Shown here piece by piece: positions 7,426 to 14,043 of a DNA stretch of 14,043 nt; the first letter of the stretch is position 1; every line of letters starts with the position of its first letter. This stretch comes from TMED69 sp036130055 (GTDB lineage: Bacteria; Pseudomonadota; Gammaproteobacteria; Ga0077536). Location: assembly GCA_036130055.1 (NCBI GenBank), contig JAYYOR010000041.1, forward strand, positions 1-14,043. The letters run 5' to 3'. Made by a program: the position numbers and the translations under genes. Below the pieces are notes generated by a model that did no database searches, was not told the DNA's origin, and saw nothing but the letters and a program-made list of their open reading frames with translations.

Positions 7426-8907
7426 ATGATGAATGAATACTTGCATTTTATAAATAATGAATGGGTTAAGTCGGCTTCGGGTGATTGGTTTGAGTCTGAA
7501 AATCCTTACACCGGAGAAAATTGGGCTCGTGTTTCAAAAGGCAGTTCTGAAGAAGTAAATAAAGCCGTTACTCATGCAAAAGCCGCCTTGGAAGGAGAGT
7601 GGGCTAATTTTACTCCTACCGAACGAGGTAAAATATTAGTTAAATTATCTGAACTAGTCGAAAGAGAATCGGAGGCGTTAGGTCGTATCGAGACAACAGA
7701 CAATGGGAAGTTGTTTGCAGAGATGAGTGCGCAAACAAGAGTGATGGCTGAGTGGTATAGATACTACGGTGGCTTAGCAGATAAAATCGAGGGTTCCGTG
7801 CTTCCGGCAACCAAAAAAGGTATATTCAATTATACTCGATACGAGCCGCTTGGAGTTGTCGGACTTATTACAGCCTGGAACTCACCTTTATTACTTTTAG
7901 CTTTCAAGCTGGCGCCAGCTCTCGCTGCGGGTAATACCGTGGTTATAAAACCTTCGGAATATACCTCAGCTTCCACGCTCGAATTTATGAAGCTAATACT
8001 GGAGGTTGGGATGCCAAAAGGGGTTGTGAACGTCGTCGCAGGTTTTGGTGATGATGTAGGTCAATCTTTGGTGGAGCATCCAGATATTGCTAAAATAGCC
8101 TTCACTGGCTCAGATGTTTCTGGTGCAAAAATTAAAGAAATTGCGGCAAAAAAAATTATGCCAGTGACGCTCGAGTTGGGTGGAAAATCACCTAACATAG
8201 TATTTGATGATGCAGACTTTGAAGCTGCGATTATAGGAGCTATATCAGGTATTTTCGCTGCTACTGGTCAAACATGTATTGCTGGCTCAAGACTTTTAGT
8301 GCAGAAAAACATACACGATAAATTTGTTAAGAGACTTGTGGAAATTGCTAGTGAGGCAAAAATTGGAGATCCTATGTTAGCCGACACCCATGTTGGTCCT
8401 GTTACCACTCCCCCTCAATTTCAAAAAGTTTTAGATTATATAGATATAGCAAAGAAAGAAGGAGCAAAATGCGTCTTAGGAGGTAAAAAATGTGCAAGCC
8501 CAAATGTGTCTGGGGATAGATTTGTTGAACCAACTATTTTTACAAATGTGTCTAATGATATGAGAATTGCACAGGAAGAAGTGTTCGGGCCAATTCTTTC
8601 GATCATACCTTTTGAGACAGAAACAGAAGCTGTGACAATAGGAAATGATATTGTTTATGGGTTGGCAGCGGGTGTGTGGACTAATGATATTGGTAGGGCA
8701 CTTCGTATGTCAGAAAAATTACGAGCTGGCACCGTATGGGTTAATACTTATCGAGCGCTTAGTTATACCGCGCCGTTCGGTGGCTTTAAGAGAAGCGGAG
8801 AGGGTCGAGAAAATGGCAAAGAGGCAATTAAAGAATTCCTTGAGGTAAAATCAGTTTGGATTAATCATGAACTATCTAAAGAAAACCCTTTCATTATGAA
8901 ACTATGA
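7426..8907 (+). CDS. NAD(P)-dependent aldehyde dehydrogenase
   Basis: This full-length 493-residue member of the aldehyde dehydrogenase superfamily oxidises an aldehyde to its carboxylate in the cytosol. It contains the oxyanion Asn152 in TAWNSPL, the cofactor Lys175 in VIKPSEYTS, the Rossmann loop FTGSDVSG (226-233), the general base Glu250 in LELGGKSPN, and the nucleophile Cys284 in GQTCIAGSR. EEVFGPI (384-390) holds the ribose-binding Glu, and the C-terminal FGGFKRSGEGRENG loop is intact. Two adjacent ATGs (7426, 7429) share the AGGA site; the second is slightly better spaced. As last gene of the barrel/dioxygenase operon it may act on a ring-cleavage semialdehyde, although the family is too broad to read specificity. 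Its stop directly abuts the convergent rmuC stop. Confidence 0.93.
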   Translation: MMNEYLHFINNEWVKSASGDWFESENPYTGENWARVSKGSSEEVNKAVTHAKAALEGEWANFTPTERGKILVKLSELVERESEALGRIETTDNGKLFAEMSAQTRVMAEWYRYYGGLADKIEGSVLPATKKGIFNYTRYEPLGVVGLITAWNSPLLLLAFKLAPALAAGNTVVIKPSEYTSASTLEFMKLILEVGMPKGVVNVVAGFGDDVGQSLVEHPDIAKIAFTGSDVSGAKIKEIAAKKIMPVTLELGGKSPNIVFDDADFEAAIIGAISGIFAATGQTCIAGSRLLVQKNIHDKFVKRLVEIASEAKIGDPMLADTHVGPVTTPPQFQKVLDYIDIAKKEGAKCVLGGKKCASPNVSGDRFVEPTIFTNVSNDMRIAQEEVFGPILSIIPFETETEAVTIGNDIVYGLAAGVWTNDIGRALRMSEKLRAGTVWVNTYRALSYTAPFGGFKRSGEGRENGKEAIKEFLEVKSVWINHELSKENPFIMKL

Positions 8908-10176
8908 CTATTTTAATTTAGTGTTTTTTTCTAGGAGGGATTCTATATCTTCCTTAGTTTTATTGGCAGCTGTTTCCATTGAATCAGGGAGTTTTCTCTT
9001 AACTTTCGCACCAAGTTGCCTTAATTTTTCAGCCTTGTCCATTAAGTTTCCTCGACCAGAAATAAGACGATTATAAATTTTATCGAAACTTTCATTTGTT
9101 TTATTGAAATAGTGTTGTGCTTGTTTAAGTCCTTCAATTAGTAAAACAATTTGGTCATGAATTTTTCCGCCTGCTTCTGCAATCTTGAGAACATTTTGGT
9201 CTTGCCGATACTCGCGAAGAATAGAACTGAACATTAGGGTTAAATACATAAAATTATTCGGTCCAGTTAGCATCACGTTATTTTCGATTGCATATTTTGA
9301 GAGGTTCAGGTCTTGACTAAGGGCTATATTTAACGCCGGTTCGATTGGGACGAACATTACGACGTGGTCAAATGAACCGAATCGGCTGTAATCTTTATTT
9401 GATAGATCTTTTATATGTTTTTTGATCGATAAAATATGATTTTTTAGCGCCCGCTGCTTATTCTCGTCATTATTACTGTTGTGGTAACTGACATAGTCTA
9501 CCAAAGACACTTTTGAGTCGACTATAATTTTCCTGTTTCCCGGAAGGTTAATAACTATATCCGGGATTTTTCTTTTTCCTTGTTCATCTTCGTAGCTTGT
9601 CTGTTTGACATAATCGAGGCCTTCTTGCAACCCGTAGAAATCCAAAATTAACTCTAGTTTTTCTTCTCCCCAGTTACCTCTTATTTTGCTATCGCCTAGT
9701 AAGGCCTTAGAGAGTGACTCGGCTTGTTCATTCATTTGCAAATTAAGGTCTTTGAGGCCATTGATTTGAGTCGTTAACTCAACCCGCAGATCTTGATTTT
9801 GTCTGTTAAAACCATCGACGGTTTGTTTAAATTCCTTTAACTGTTTTTCATAGGGCTCCATTAGTGAAGAAACTGTTTTTTTACTACGCCTTTCAAAAAT
9901 GTCTTGGTTTTCAGAAAATATTTGTTTTGTTAATTGAGACCATTTTTCACTAAACTTATTGTCTTGTTCCTCGAGAAAATTAATCTTTGCACGAGCAAAT
10001 TCATTATCTTTTTTTGATTCTGTTAATAGTTGTATATTTTGTTTTTCGAGCTCTTGAATGGTTTCGTTTTTTTCTGTTATCTCTTTTTGTTTTGTCTTTA
10101 AAATTTTGTAAAACGTTATACTTCCAATAAATAGTACTGATACAAATATTATCGAGATTGCTGTTACTGTTCCCAT
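8908..10176 (-). CDS. rmuC: DNA recombination protein RmuC
   Basis: RmuC limits recombination between inverted repeats and carries a predicted restriction-endonuclease-like domain. From the first ATG the protein is 422 aa: a membrane anchor near the N-terminus, a long coiled coil (about 25-160), then the family core RGNWGEEKLELIL, PDIVINLP and IIVDSKVSL, whose spaced PD...DSK resembles a PD-(D/E)xK nuclease centre. A TTG fifteen bases upstream (10191) could add five residues; neither start has a clear Shine-Dalgarno, and I prefer the ATG. The 3' end meets the aldehyde dehydrogenase stop with no intervening base. A 10-bp hairpin (10222-10245) separates the gene from the heat-shock gene upstream, so it is probably transcribed on its own or by read-through. 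Confidence 0.9.
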   Translation of the reverse strand: MGTVTAISIIFVSVLFIGSITFYKILKTKQKEITEKNETIQELEKQNIQLLTESKKDNEFARAKINFLEEQDNKFSEKWSQLTKQIFSENQDIFERRSKKTVSSLMEPYEKQLKEFKQTVDGFNRQNQDLRVELTTQINGLKDLNLQMNEQAESLSKALLGDSKIRGNWGEEKLELILDFYGLQEGLDYVKQTSYEDEQGKRKIPDIVINLPGNRKIIVDSKVSLVDYVSYHNSNNDENKQRALKNHILSIKKHIKDLSNKDYSRFGSFDHVVMFVPIEPALNIALSQDLNLSKYAIENNVMLTGPNNFMYLTLMFSSILREYRQDQNVLKIAEAGGKIHDQIVLLIEGLKQAQHYFNKTNESFDKIYNRLISGRGNLMDKAEKLRQLGAKVKRKLPDSMETAANKTKEDIESLLEKNTKLK

Positions 10177-10221
10177 CAGAACAGTATGCAAAAAAAACTT
10201 GTATTTTTAAAGCAATGGTTT

Positions 10222-10245
10222 GGAAGGAAGCTAATGCTTCCTTCC
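10222..10245 (-). terminator. Strong hairpin after the small heat-shock gene
   Basis: A perfect 10-bp stem, GGAAGGAAGC paired with GCTTCCTTCC around a TAAT loop, begins 8 bases past the stop of the heat-shock gene. Read on the - strand it is followed by AAACC rather than a U-run, so it is not a canonical intrinsic terminator. It may work with Rho, act as a 3' stabiliser, or attenuate read-through into rmuC. Confidence 0.5.
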
Positions 10246-10253
10246 TTTAGCCT

Positions 10254-10709
10254 TTAATTTATTGCAATTTTTCTCGGCTTGCGCTCATCAGGTATAACTC
10301 TTTCTAAATCAATTAGAAGCATTCCGTCTGAAATAGAAGCCTTGTTCACTTTTATATCATCGGCCAGGCTAAAACGTTTTGTAAATTGTCGCTTGGCAAT
10401 ACCTCGATATAGCGTTTCATTCCCCTGGTCGTTTTCGTTTTTTTTATTTACAGAGCTTACAGAAAGTATTCCATCTGACACTTCTATATCAAGGTCTGCC
10501 TCATTAAAACCAGCTAAAGCCATCTCGATTACGAATTTATTTTGTTCGTGTTTCTTTACGTTATAGGGGGGATAATTTGTGTTGGAATTACAAAGGTTCG
10601 CGTGCTCCCAAAGCCTATCAAAGGTTCTGTCGAAGCCGACTGTAAATGGACTTAGTAATTCAGAATCAAAAGATTCAAGTGCATTTCTAAAAGTTCTAAT
10701 TGTGTTCAT
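10254..10709 (-). CDS. ibpA: Class-A small heat-shock protein (IbpA-type, Hsp20)
   Basis: This 151-residue holdase chaperone binds unfolding proteins at inclusion bodies in the cytosol and hands them to DnaK/ClpB. The alpha-crystallin domain spans about 47-137, opening with YPPYNV (46-51) and including ALAGFNEADLDIEV (64-77), LYRGIAKRQFTKRF (100-113) and GMLLIDLERVIP (129-140). The C-terminal I-x-I motif is Ile148-Ala-Ile150, needed for oligomerisation. Sequence and length follow E. coli IbpA/IbpB closely. AAGGAG lies eight bases before the ATG. A sigma-32 promoter and a hairpin that sequesters this AAGGAG lie directly upstream, so expression is probably controlled by heat at both transcription and translation. 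Only one copy is present here; E. coli has an ibpA-ibpB pair. Confidence 0.93.
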   Translation of the reverse strand: MNTIRTFRNALESFDSELLSPFTVGFDRTFDRLWEHANLCNSNTNYPPYNVKKHEQNKFVIEMALAGFNEADLDIEVSDGILSVSSVNKKNENDQGNETLYRGIAKRQFTKRFSLADDIKVNKASISDGMLLIDLERVIPDERKPRKIAIN

Positions 10710-10760
10710 ATTTTAATCTCCTTATTAAGCAAGATGTTTGTGATAGCATTGTTTGCTATT
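10710..10760 (-). ncRNA. ROSE-like RNA thermometer in the heat-shock leader
   Basis: The inferred leader of about 50 nt folds into two hairpins on the - strand. The first pairs ATAGCA with TGCTAT (arms at 10754-10759 and 10743-10748). The second (10716-10735) pairs ATCTTGCTT with AAGGAGAT around a three-base AAT loop, with one bulged G, so that the entire Shine-Dalgarno AAGGAG is buried. The UUGCU element opposite AGGA with a bulged G is the hallmark of ROSE thermometers known from ibpA-type genes. Heat melting would free the ribosome site. The fold was drawn by hand. Confidence 0.75.
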
Positions 10761-10764
10761 CTTG

Positions 10765-10793
10765 TATATGGGGATCAAAATTAAAATTTCAAG
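10765..10793 (-). promoter_or_regulatory. Sigma-32 (RpoH) heat-shock promoter
   Basis: On the - strand, CTTGAAA (10787-10793) and CCCCATATA (10765-10773) are separated by 13 bases, matching the RpoH consensus CTTGAAA-N13-15-CCCCATnT. Transcription should start about 6-8 bases further on, near 10758-10760. The -35 element begins only six bases after the stop of the sugar dehydrogenase gene. Confidence 0.88.
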
Positions 10794-10798
10794 TGTTT

Positions 10799-11986
10799 TT
10801 AAATATCTTTGTGTATTTTTGGTGCGATTTTTAACAGTTTGGACTTTGGTCCGTCAGTTAATACATAAATGAATCCGTTTGGGCCGGTAGTCACATGTCT
10901 TAACCTACCATATTCTCCATCAAGCAACCGCTCTTCTGAGCCGACAGCAGCCCCGTTAAATTCTAATCTTGTAATGACGTTAAAAGTGAGTGATGTTACA
11001 AAAAAATTATTTTTCCATTTAGGGAACAAGTCGCTTTTGTATATCATAAGACTAGAGGGCGCATTAGAAGGCGTCCATTGGTAAATGGGGCTCTCAATAC
11101 CCTCTTTTGTTTCGAGACCTGAACCTATTTTCGTGCCCGTAACATAATTCCTTCCATAGGTTACGTCTGCCCATCCATAATTTTTGCCCGGTCGTATTAA
11201 ATTTAGTTCACAGCCTCCCATTGGTCCGTGCTCGACGGCCCAAATGGCGTTTTTATGTAAAGCGATGCCCTGAACATTTCGATGACCCCAGGAAAATACT
11301 TTTTTCACATCCGGATTACTTGATTTCGAAAATGGATTGTCTTTTGCGAAGCTTCCGTCATCTTTGACCCGGATGATTGAGCCAGGATGAGTGTTGATAT
11401 CCTGCCCATTAGGACGATGTCCCCTATCACCTAGCGTTACCACCAAACTTTTATCGGCTAGAAAGACTAGCCTGGAACCAAAATGTCTCGGGTCCTTGTT
11501 TTTCTCGTTGGCTATAAAAATCGTCTCAGCATTTTCTAATTTGTTTTCCACGAATTGAGCCCTTGCAACCTCAGTCCCGCAATTTCCGGCCCTTCTTTTA
11601 CTGTAACTGAAATAAACAAATTGGTTGTCCTTAAAGTCTGGATGTAATGCTATGTCCATTAGCCCTCCTTGCCCGCACTTAGAAATCTCAATTGGATTAG
11701 TGAGCTTGGACACAGTGTTTTCTTTGAGATTTGCCTGGAGTATCACTCCATTTTTCTGAGTTATTAGGGCAAGATTAGGATTAATGAAGGCAAGTCCCCA
11801 TGGGTTGTCAAGGTTTTTAAGTATGGTCTTTACCGTGAAGTCATGATGTTTACTAAAGAAGCTTTTCTCTTCGAGAGCTACACATTGAAAAGAAACTGTA
11901 AAAATTAATAAGATAGCCCCTAATCCCGAATAATTTTTTAAGTGGTTTGTGGGCATGAATTGAAGTTTTGGAAGGTATTTTTTCAT
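10799..11986 (-). CDS. PQQ-dependent aldose sugar dehydrogenase-like protein (YliI family)
   Basis: This 395-residue protein has an N-terminal signal sequence (hydrophobic residues 21-34, cleavage probably after CVA at 37), so it is periplasmic. The rest is a six-bladed propeller of the soluble PQQ glucose/aldose dehydrogenase family (COG2133), which oxidises sugars or other alcohols with PQQ. Visible blocks are NPWGLAF (61-67), GQGGLMDIALHPDF (105-118), HFGSRLVF (168-175), LGDRG (185-189), GHRNVQGIA (234-242), EHGPMGGCELN (252-262) and GKNYGW (267-272). The ATG overlaps the VOC-gene stop (ATGA), so I keep this start over Met11, which lacks a ribosome site. The SFQC segment does not fit a lipobox. 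No PQQ synthesis gene is in the window; electron acceptor and substrate are unknown. Confidence 0.88.
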   Translation of the reverse strand: MKKYLPKLQFMPTNHLKNYSGLGAILLIFTVSFQCVALEEKSFFSKHHDFTVKTILKNLDNPWGLAFINPNLALITQKNGVILQANLKENTVSKLTNPIEISKCGQGGLMDIALHPDFKDNQFVYFSYSKRRAGNCGTEVARAQFVENKLENAETIFIANEKNKDPRHFGSRLVFLADKSLVVTLGDRGHRPNGQDINTHPGSIIRVKDDGSFAKDNPFSKSSNPDVKKVFSWGHRNVQGIALHKNAIWAVEHGPMGGCELNLIRPGKNYGWADVTYGRNYVTGTKIGSGLETKEGIESPIYQWTPSNAPSSLMIYKSDLFPKWKNNFFVTSLTFNVITRLEFNGAAVGSEERLLDGEYGRLRHVTTGPNGFIYVLTDGPKSKLLKIAPKIHKDI

Positions 11987-12279
11987 AATTTTAGCATCTC
12001 TATTGTGTTGCCATCGAGGTCCTCGATGTATACCGAACTTGTCCCATCTCGATGTGGTGTCGCTACGCCGAACTCTGTAATAGAATCTCGTTCTATCGCA
12101 TAGTGTGGAGGATGCTCATTTTTAGAAACTAATGCCATTGATATATTAGCAAACCTTAAAAGCGCCCAGCTGGAATCGCAATAGTCAACTTTACAGGCAA
12201 ACTTTGATTTATACCAATCTACAGACTTTTTGATGTCTGATACCTGTATCGCAATATGATGCATTTTATCTAATTTCAT
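11983..12279 (-). CDS. Small VOC-superfamily (glyoxalase-like) protein
   Basis: This 98-residue protein contains a single, somewhat short set of vicinal-oxygen-chelate modules. MHHIAIQVSDIKKSVDWYK (6-24) gives the first metal His8, and VYIEDLDGNTIEM (83-95) gives the last metal Glu94; His56, His59 and His76 are candidates for the remaining ligands. Such proteins include lyases, dioxygenases and resistance proteins and normally act as dimers; no specific reaction can be assigned. AGGAG lies nine bases before the ATG. The stop overlaps the start of the sugar dehydrogenase by four bases, so the two share a transcript and are probably translationally coupled. It is divergent from the exonuclease gene. 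Confidence 0.85.
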   Translation of the reverse strand: MKLDKMHHIAIQVSDIKKSVDWYKSKFACKVDYCDSSWALLRFANISMALVSKNEHPPHYAIERDSITEFGVATPHRDGTSSVYIEDLDGNTIEMLKL

Positions 12280-12364
12280 AACTTCCTACTCCTAATTAAA
12301 CCCAAATACGATTTTTCTTTTTAAGTAGATCCTATTAACAGCTATCTGCATAATTCAGTTCGTA

Positions 12365-12370
12365 TATAAT
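12365..12370 (+). promoter_or_regulatory. Possible -10 element for the exonuclease-ligase operon
   Basis: A perfect TATAAT lies 20 bases before the exonuclease ATG. The hexamer 17 bases upstream (CTATCT) is a poor -35, and the TTAACA at 12335-12340 is too distant (24 bases), so this is a weak call resting on the -10 and its position alone. The implied leader would be only about 13 bases. Confidence 0.3.
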
Positions 12371-12390
12371 ACAAACACAGAGCAATCCAA

Positions 12391-13347
12391 ATGAAATTAA
12401 TTTCTATGACTGAAAAAGGGCTTTATTGCCCTATTGGTGATTTTTATATAGATCCCCTTCGTGCCGTTGAAACGGCGGTAATTACCCATGCCCACGCAGA
12501 CCATGCTAGGTCCGGTAGTGAAAATTATTTGACTAACACGTTTGGGATCCCAATAATTAAAAAGAGGTTGGGCTCCAAAACTAAAGTTATTGGGTTGAAT
12601 TACGGCGACTCCAAAAAAATTAAAAAAGTTAAGTTAAGTTTGCATCCTGCGGGACATATATTAGGCTCATCACAAGTTCTTTTGGAATTTAAAAATGAGG
12701 TTGTGGTGGTAACGGGAGATTACAAACGAGAATTCGACCCAACGTGCAGGACTTTCGAGCCCCTACAATGTGATACCTTAGTGACAGAATCGACCTTTGC
12801 TCACCCAATATATAACTGGCCAAGTTTCGATAGTGTAATCAAGGATATCCACGATTGGTGGCATGATAATCGAAAAAAAAAGATAACAAGCGTGTTATTT
12901 GCTTACTCTCTCGGTAAAACCCAAAGAATACTGGCCGGCTTATCTAAATTAACCAATGAAGAAGTGCTTTTGCATGGCGCTTCCGTGGAGTTGACTAAAA
13001 TTTACCGAGAAGCAGGGGTAAAAATGGTACCGACAGTTCCTGTTTCACAGTTTGACGAATACGGCGAAAGCTTGGTTATAGCGCCACCTAGCGCTTTCCG
13101 TTCTAAATGGTTAAAAAGATTCAAAGAATACCGAACAGGATTTTGTTCAGGATGGATGTTGGTGCGAGGGAACCGAAGAAGAAACGGTTACGATCGTGGC
13201 TTCGTTATAAGCGACCATGCAGACTGGACTGGTTTAATTAAGACCATAATAGAATCAAATGCTAAAAATATTCTTGTAACACATGGTCGTTCGGATGTAT
13301 TGATTCGTTATCTGAAGACTCTTTCTATCAGAGCAGCCGAATTCTGA
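12391..13347 (+). CDS. Ligase-associated DNA exonuclease (metallo-beta-lactamase / beta-CASP-like)
   Basis: This 318-residue cytosolic protein belongs to the ligase-associated exonuclease family (TIGR04122), relatives of SNM1/CPSF73 nucleases. The two-metal site is visible: HAHADH (33-38), HPAGHILGSSQ (85-95), TGDYKRE (108-114), SDHADW (274-279) and THG (297-299). LFAYSLGKTQR (169-179) is the family motif. The protein is a little shorter than the usual 330-340 residues, lacking a short C-terminal tail but no metal ligand. It lies 31 bases upstream of an ATP-dependent DNA ligase gene, the standard partner; an Lhr-type helicase often follows and may lie beyond the window. It is presumed to trim DNA ends before ligation. 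The Shine-Dalgarno is weak. Confidence 0.9.
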   Translation: MKLISMTEKGLYCPIGDFYIDPLRAVETAVITHAHADHARSGSENYLTNTFGIPIIKKRLGSKTKVIGLNYGDSKKIKKVKLSLHPAGHILGSSQVLLEFKNEVVVVTGDYKREFDPTCRTFEPLQCDTLVTESTFAHPIYNWPSFDSVIKDIHDWWHDNRKKKITSVLFAYSLGKTQRILAGLSKLTNEEVLLHGASVELTKIYREAGVKMVPTVPVSQFDEYGESLVIAPPSAFRSKWLKRFKEYRTGFCSGWMLVRGNRRRNGYDRGFVISDHADWTGLIKTIIESNAKNILVTHGRSDVLIRYLKTLSIRAAEF

Positions 13348-13378
13348 TGGCATATTATATATTTATAATTATTTACAA

Positions 13379-14043
13379 ATGCATTTATTTTCGCGGTTAT
13401 ACTCAAAATTAGACCAAACAAACTCGACGCGAGATAAGGTTAAAATACTTTCAAATTTTTTCGAAAAAGCTGACTTTGAGGATGCTGCTTGGACTATTTA
13501 CATTATTATGGGAAAGCAGAAGAAACGGCTGGTAAAAAGATCAACACTTATTAAAGCTTTAGAGGAAGTTTCAGGGTATGAAACCTGGATAATATCTGAT
13601 GCATATACAACTGTTGGTGACTTTGCTGAAACCGTTTCGCTTTTGTTAGGTTATGATCGTGGCACGTCTGAATTATACAAGAATAATTCTATAGCCTACT
13701 GGATGAAAAAGAAGATAATTCCTTTGATCGAACAATCAGAAGAAGAGCATCTTAAAAAAATTACCCAATGGTGGGGAACATTATCCCAACTAGATTGTTT
13801 TGTTATTACTAAAATTTTGACCGGCGGTCTGAGGGTAGGGGTATCTAATAATCTCTTAGCGAGAGCTTTATCAGAATCCTTCAAGATTTCTAAAGATATT
13901 ATAATTCACAGGTTGATGGGAAATTGGAAACCTACTAGTGACTTCTTCAGTATGCTCATTGACCCAAGTAATCAATCTGGCCGGGCTTCTTTACCTTACC
14001 CGTTTTTCTTAGCTTCACCAATGCAATGTTCTGTGAGTCAACT
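13379..14043 (+). CDS. ATP-dependent DNA ligase, N-terminal part (cut by window edge)
   Basis: I translated this frame by hand; it is open from the ATG at 13379 to the window end (221 complete codons). It starts MHLFSRLYSKLDQTNSTRDK, the typical N-terminus of the bacterial ATP-dependent ligase that accompanies TIGR04122 exonucleases. It continues with AAWTIYIIMGKQKKRLVKR (about 36-54), VGDFAETVSLLLG (about 79-91), ITKILTGGLRVGVSNNLLARA (about 143-163), HRLMGNWKPT (about 176-185) and PYPFFLASPM (about 206-215). These are landmarks of the helical DNA-binding domain. The catalytic lysine motif (KxDG) lies just past the edge and cannot be checked. No clear ribosome binding site precedes the ATG, but the start fits the family. 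With the exonuclease it forms a repair module that seals ends using ATP, alongside the cell's presumed NAD-dependent LigA. Confidence 0.9.
   Translation, partial: MHLFSRLYSKLDQTNSTRDKVKILSNFFEKADFEDAAWTIYIIMGKQKKRLVKRSTLIKALEEVSGYETWIISDAYTTVGDFAETVSLLLGYDRGTSELYKNNSIAYWMKKKIIPLIEQSEEEHLKKITQWWGTLSQLDCFVITKILTGGLRVGVSNNLLARALSESFKISKDIIIHRLMGNWKPTSDFFSMLIDPSNQSGRASLPYPFFLASPMQCSVSQ

Noticed and set aside
10174..10191. TTG at 10191 as the rmuC start
   Set aside because: The ATG at 10176 leaves the membrane anchor intact, and no Shine-Dalgarno favours the TTG; the choice is uncertain but ATG is the simpler reading.
10279..10566. Open frame of 95 codons on the + strand inside the small heat-shock gene
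   Set aside because: It is fully antisense to a clearly conserved gene, has low-complexity Ser/Phe-rich composition and no ribosome binding site.
13696..13884. Short - strand open frame at the right end
   Set aside because: It lies opposite the ligase N-terminal domain, which is strongly conserved on the + strand.

Overview
The window is AT-rich, unbroken bacterial chromosome with densely packed genes. It holds 13 complete protein genes and the 5' part of a fourteenth. I see no tRNA, rRNA, CRISPR, insertion sequence or integrase. A class-A (IbpA-type) small heat-shock gene with a textbook sigma-32 promoter and a ROSE-like leader, an RmuC, a TesB-type thioesterase and a ligase-associated exonuclease/ATP-dependent ligase pair all point to a proteobacterium, most likely a low-GC and perhaps marine gammaproteobacterium. 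That placement is inferred from gene content; no marker gene is present to fix the genus.

Layout: 1-473 is non-coding, with an AT-rich stretch, a tight cluster of three DnaA-box-like 9-mers and a long inverted repeat. Next come a TesB-like acyl-CoA thioesterase (+) and, convergent with it, a translationally coupled pair (-) of a cysteine-free sirtuin and a nitroreductase. An exported SAM-methyltransferase-like protein with a TTG start (+) faces a type I Baeyer-Villiger/flavin monooxygenase (-). Divergent from the monooxygenase is a compact + strand operon (5548-8907): outer-membrane barrel, DOPA-4,5-dioxygenase-like ring-cleavage enzyme, small DUF2805/TIGR03643 protein and aldehyde dehydrogenase. 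RmuC (-) abuts the dehydrogenase with no spacer. It is followed by the heat-shock gene with its promoter and RNA thermometer, then an overlapping VOC-protein/PQQ-type sugar dehydrogenase pair (-). The right end is a DNA-repair pair (+): a metallo-beta-lactamase-fold exonuclease and an ATP-dependent DNA ligase cut by the window edge.

Working together: the monooxygenase and the divergent barrel/dioxygenase/dehydrogenase operon read as a candidate catabolic module for a cyclic or aromatic compound. The steps would be outer-membrane entry, oxygenation, ring cleavage to a semialdehyde and oxidation to an acid. No single gene fixes the substrate. The sirtuin lacking zinc-binding cysteines, the heat-shock thermometer and the origin-like cluster are the other points most worth checking.
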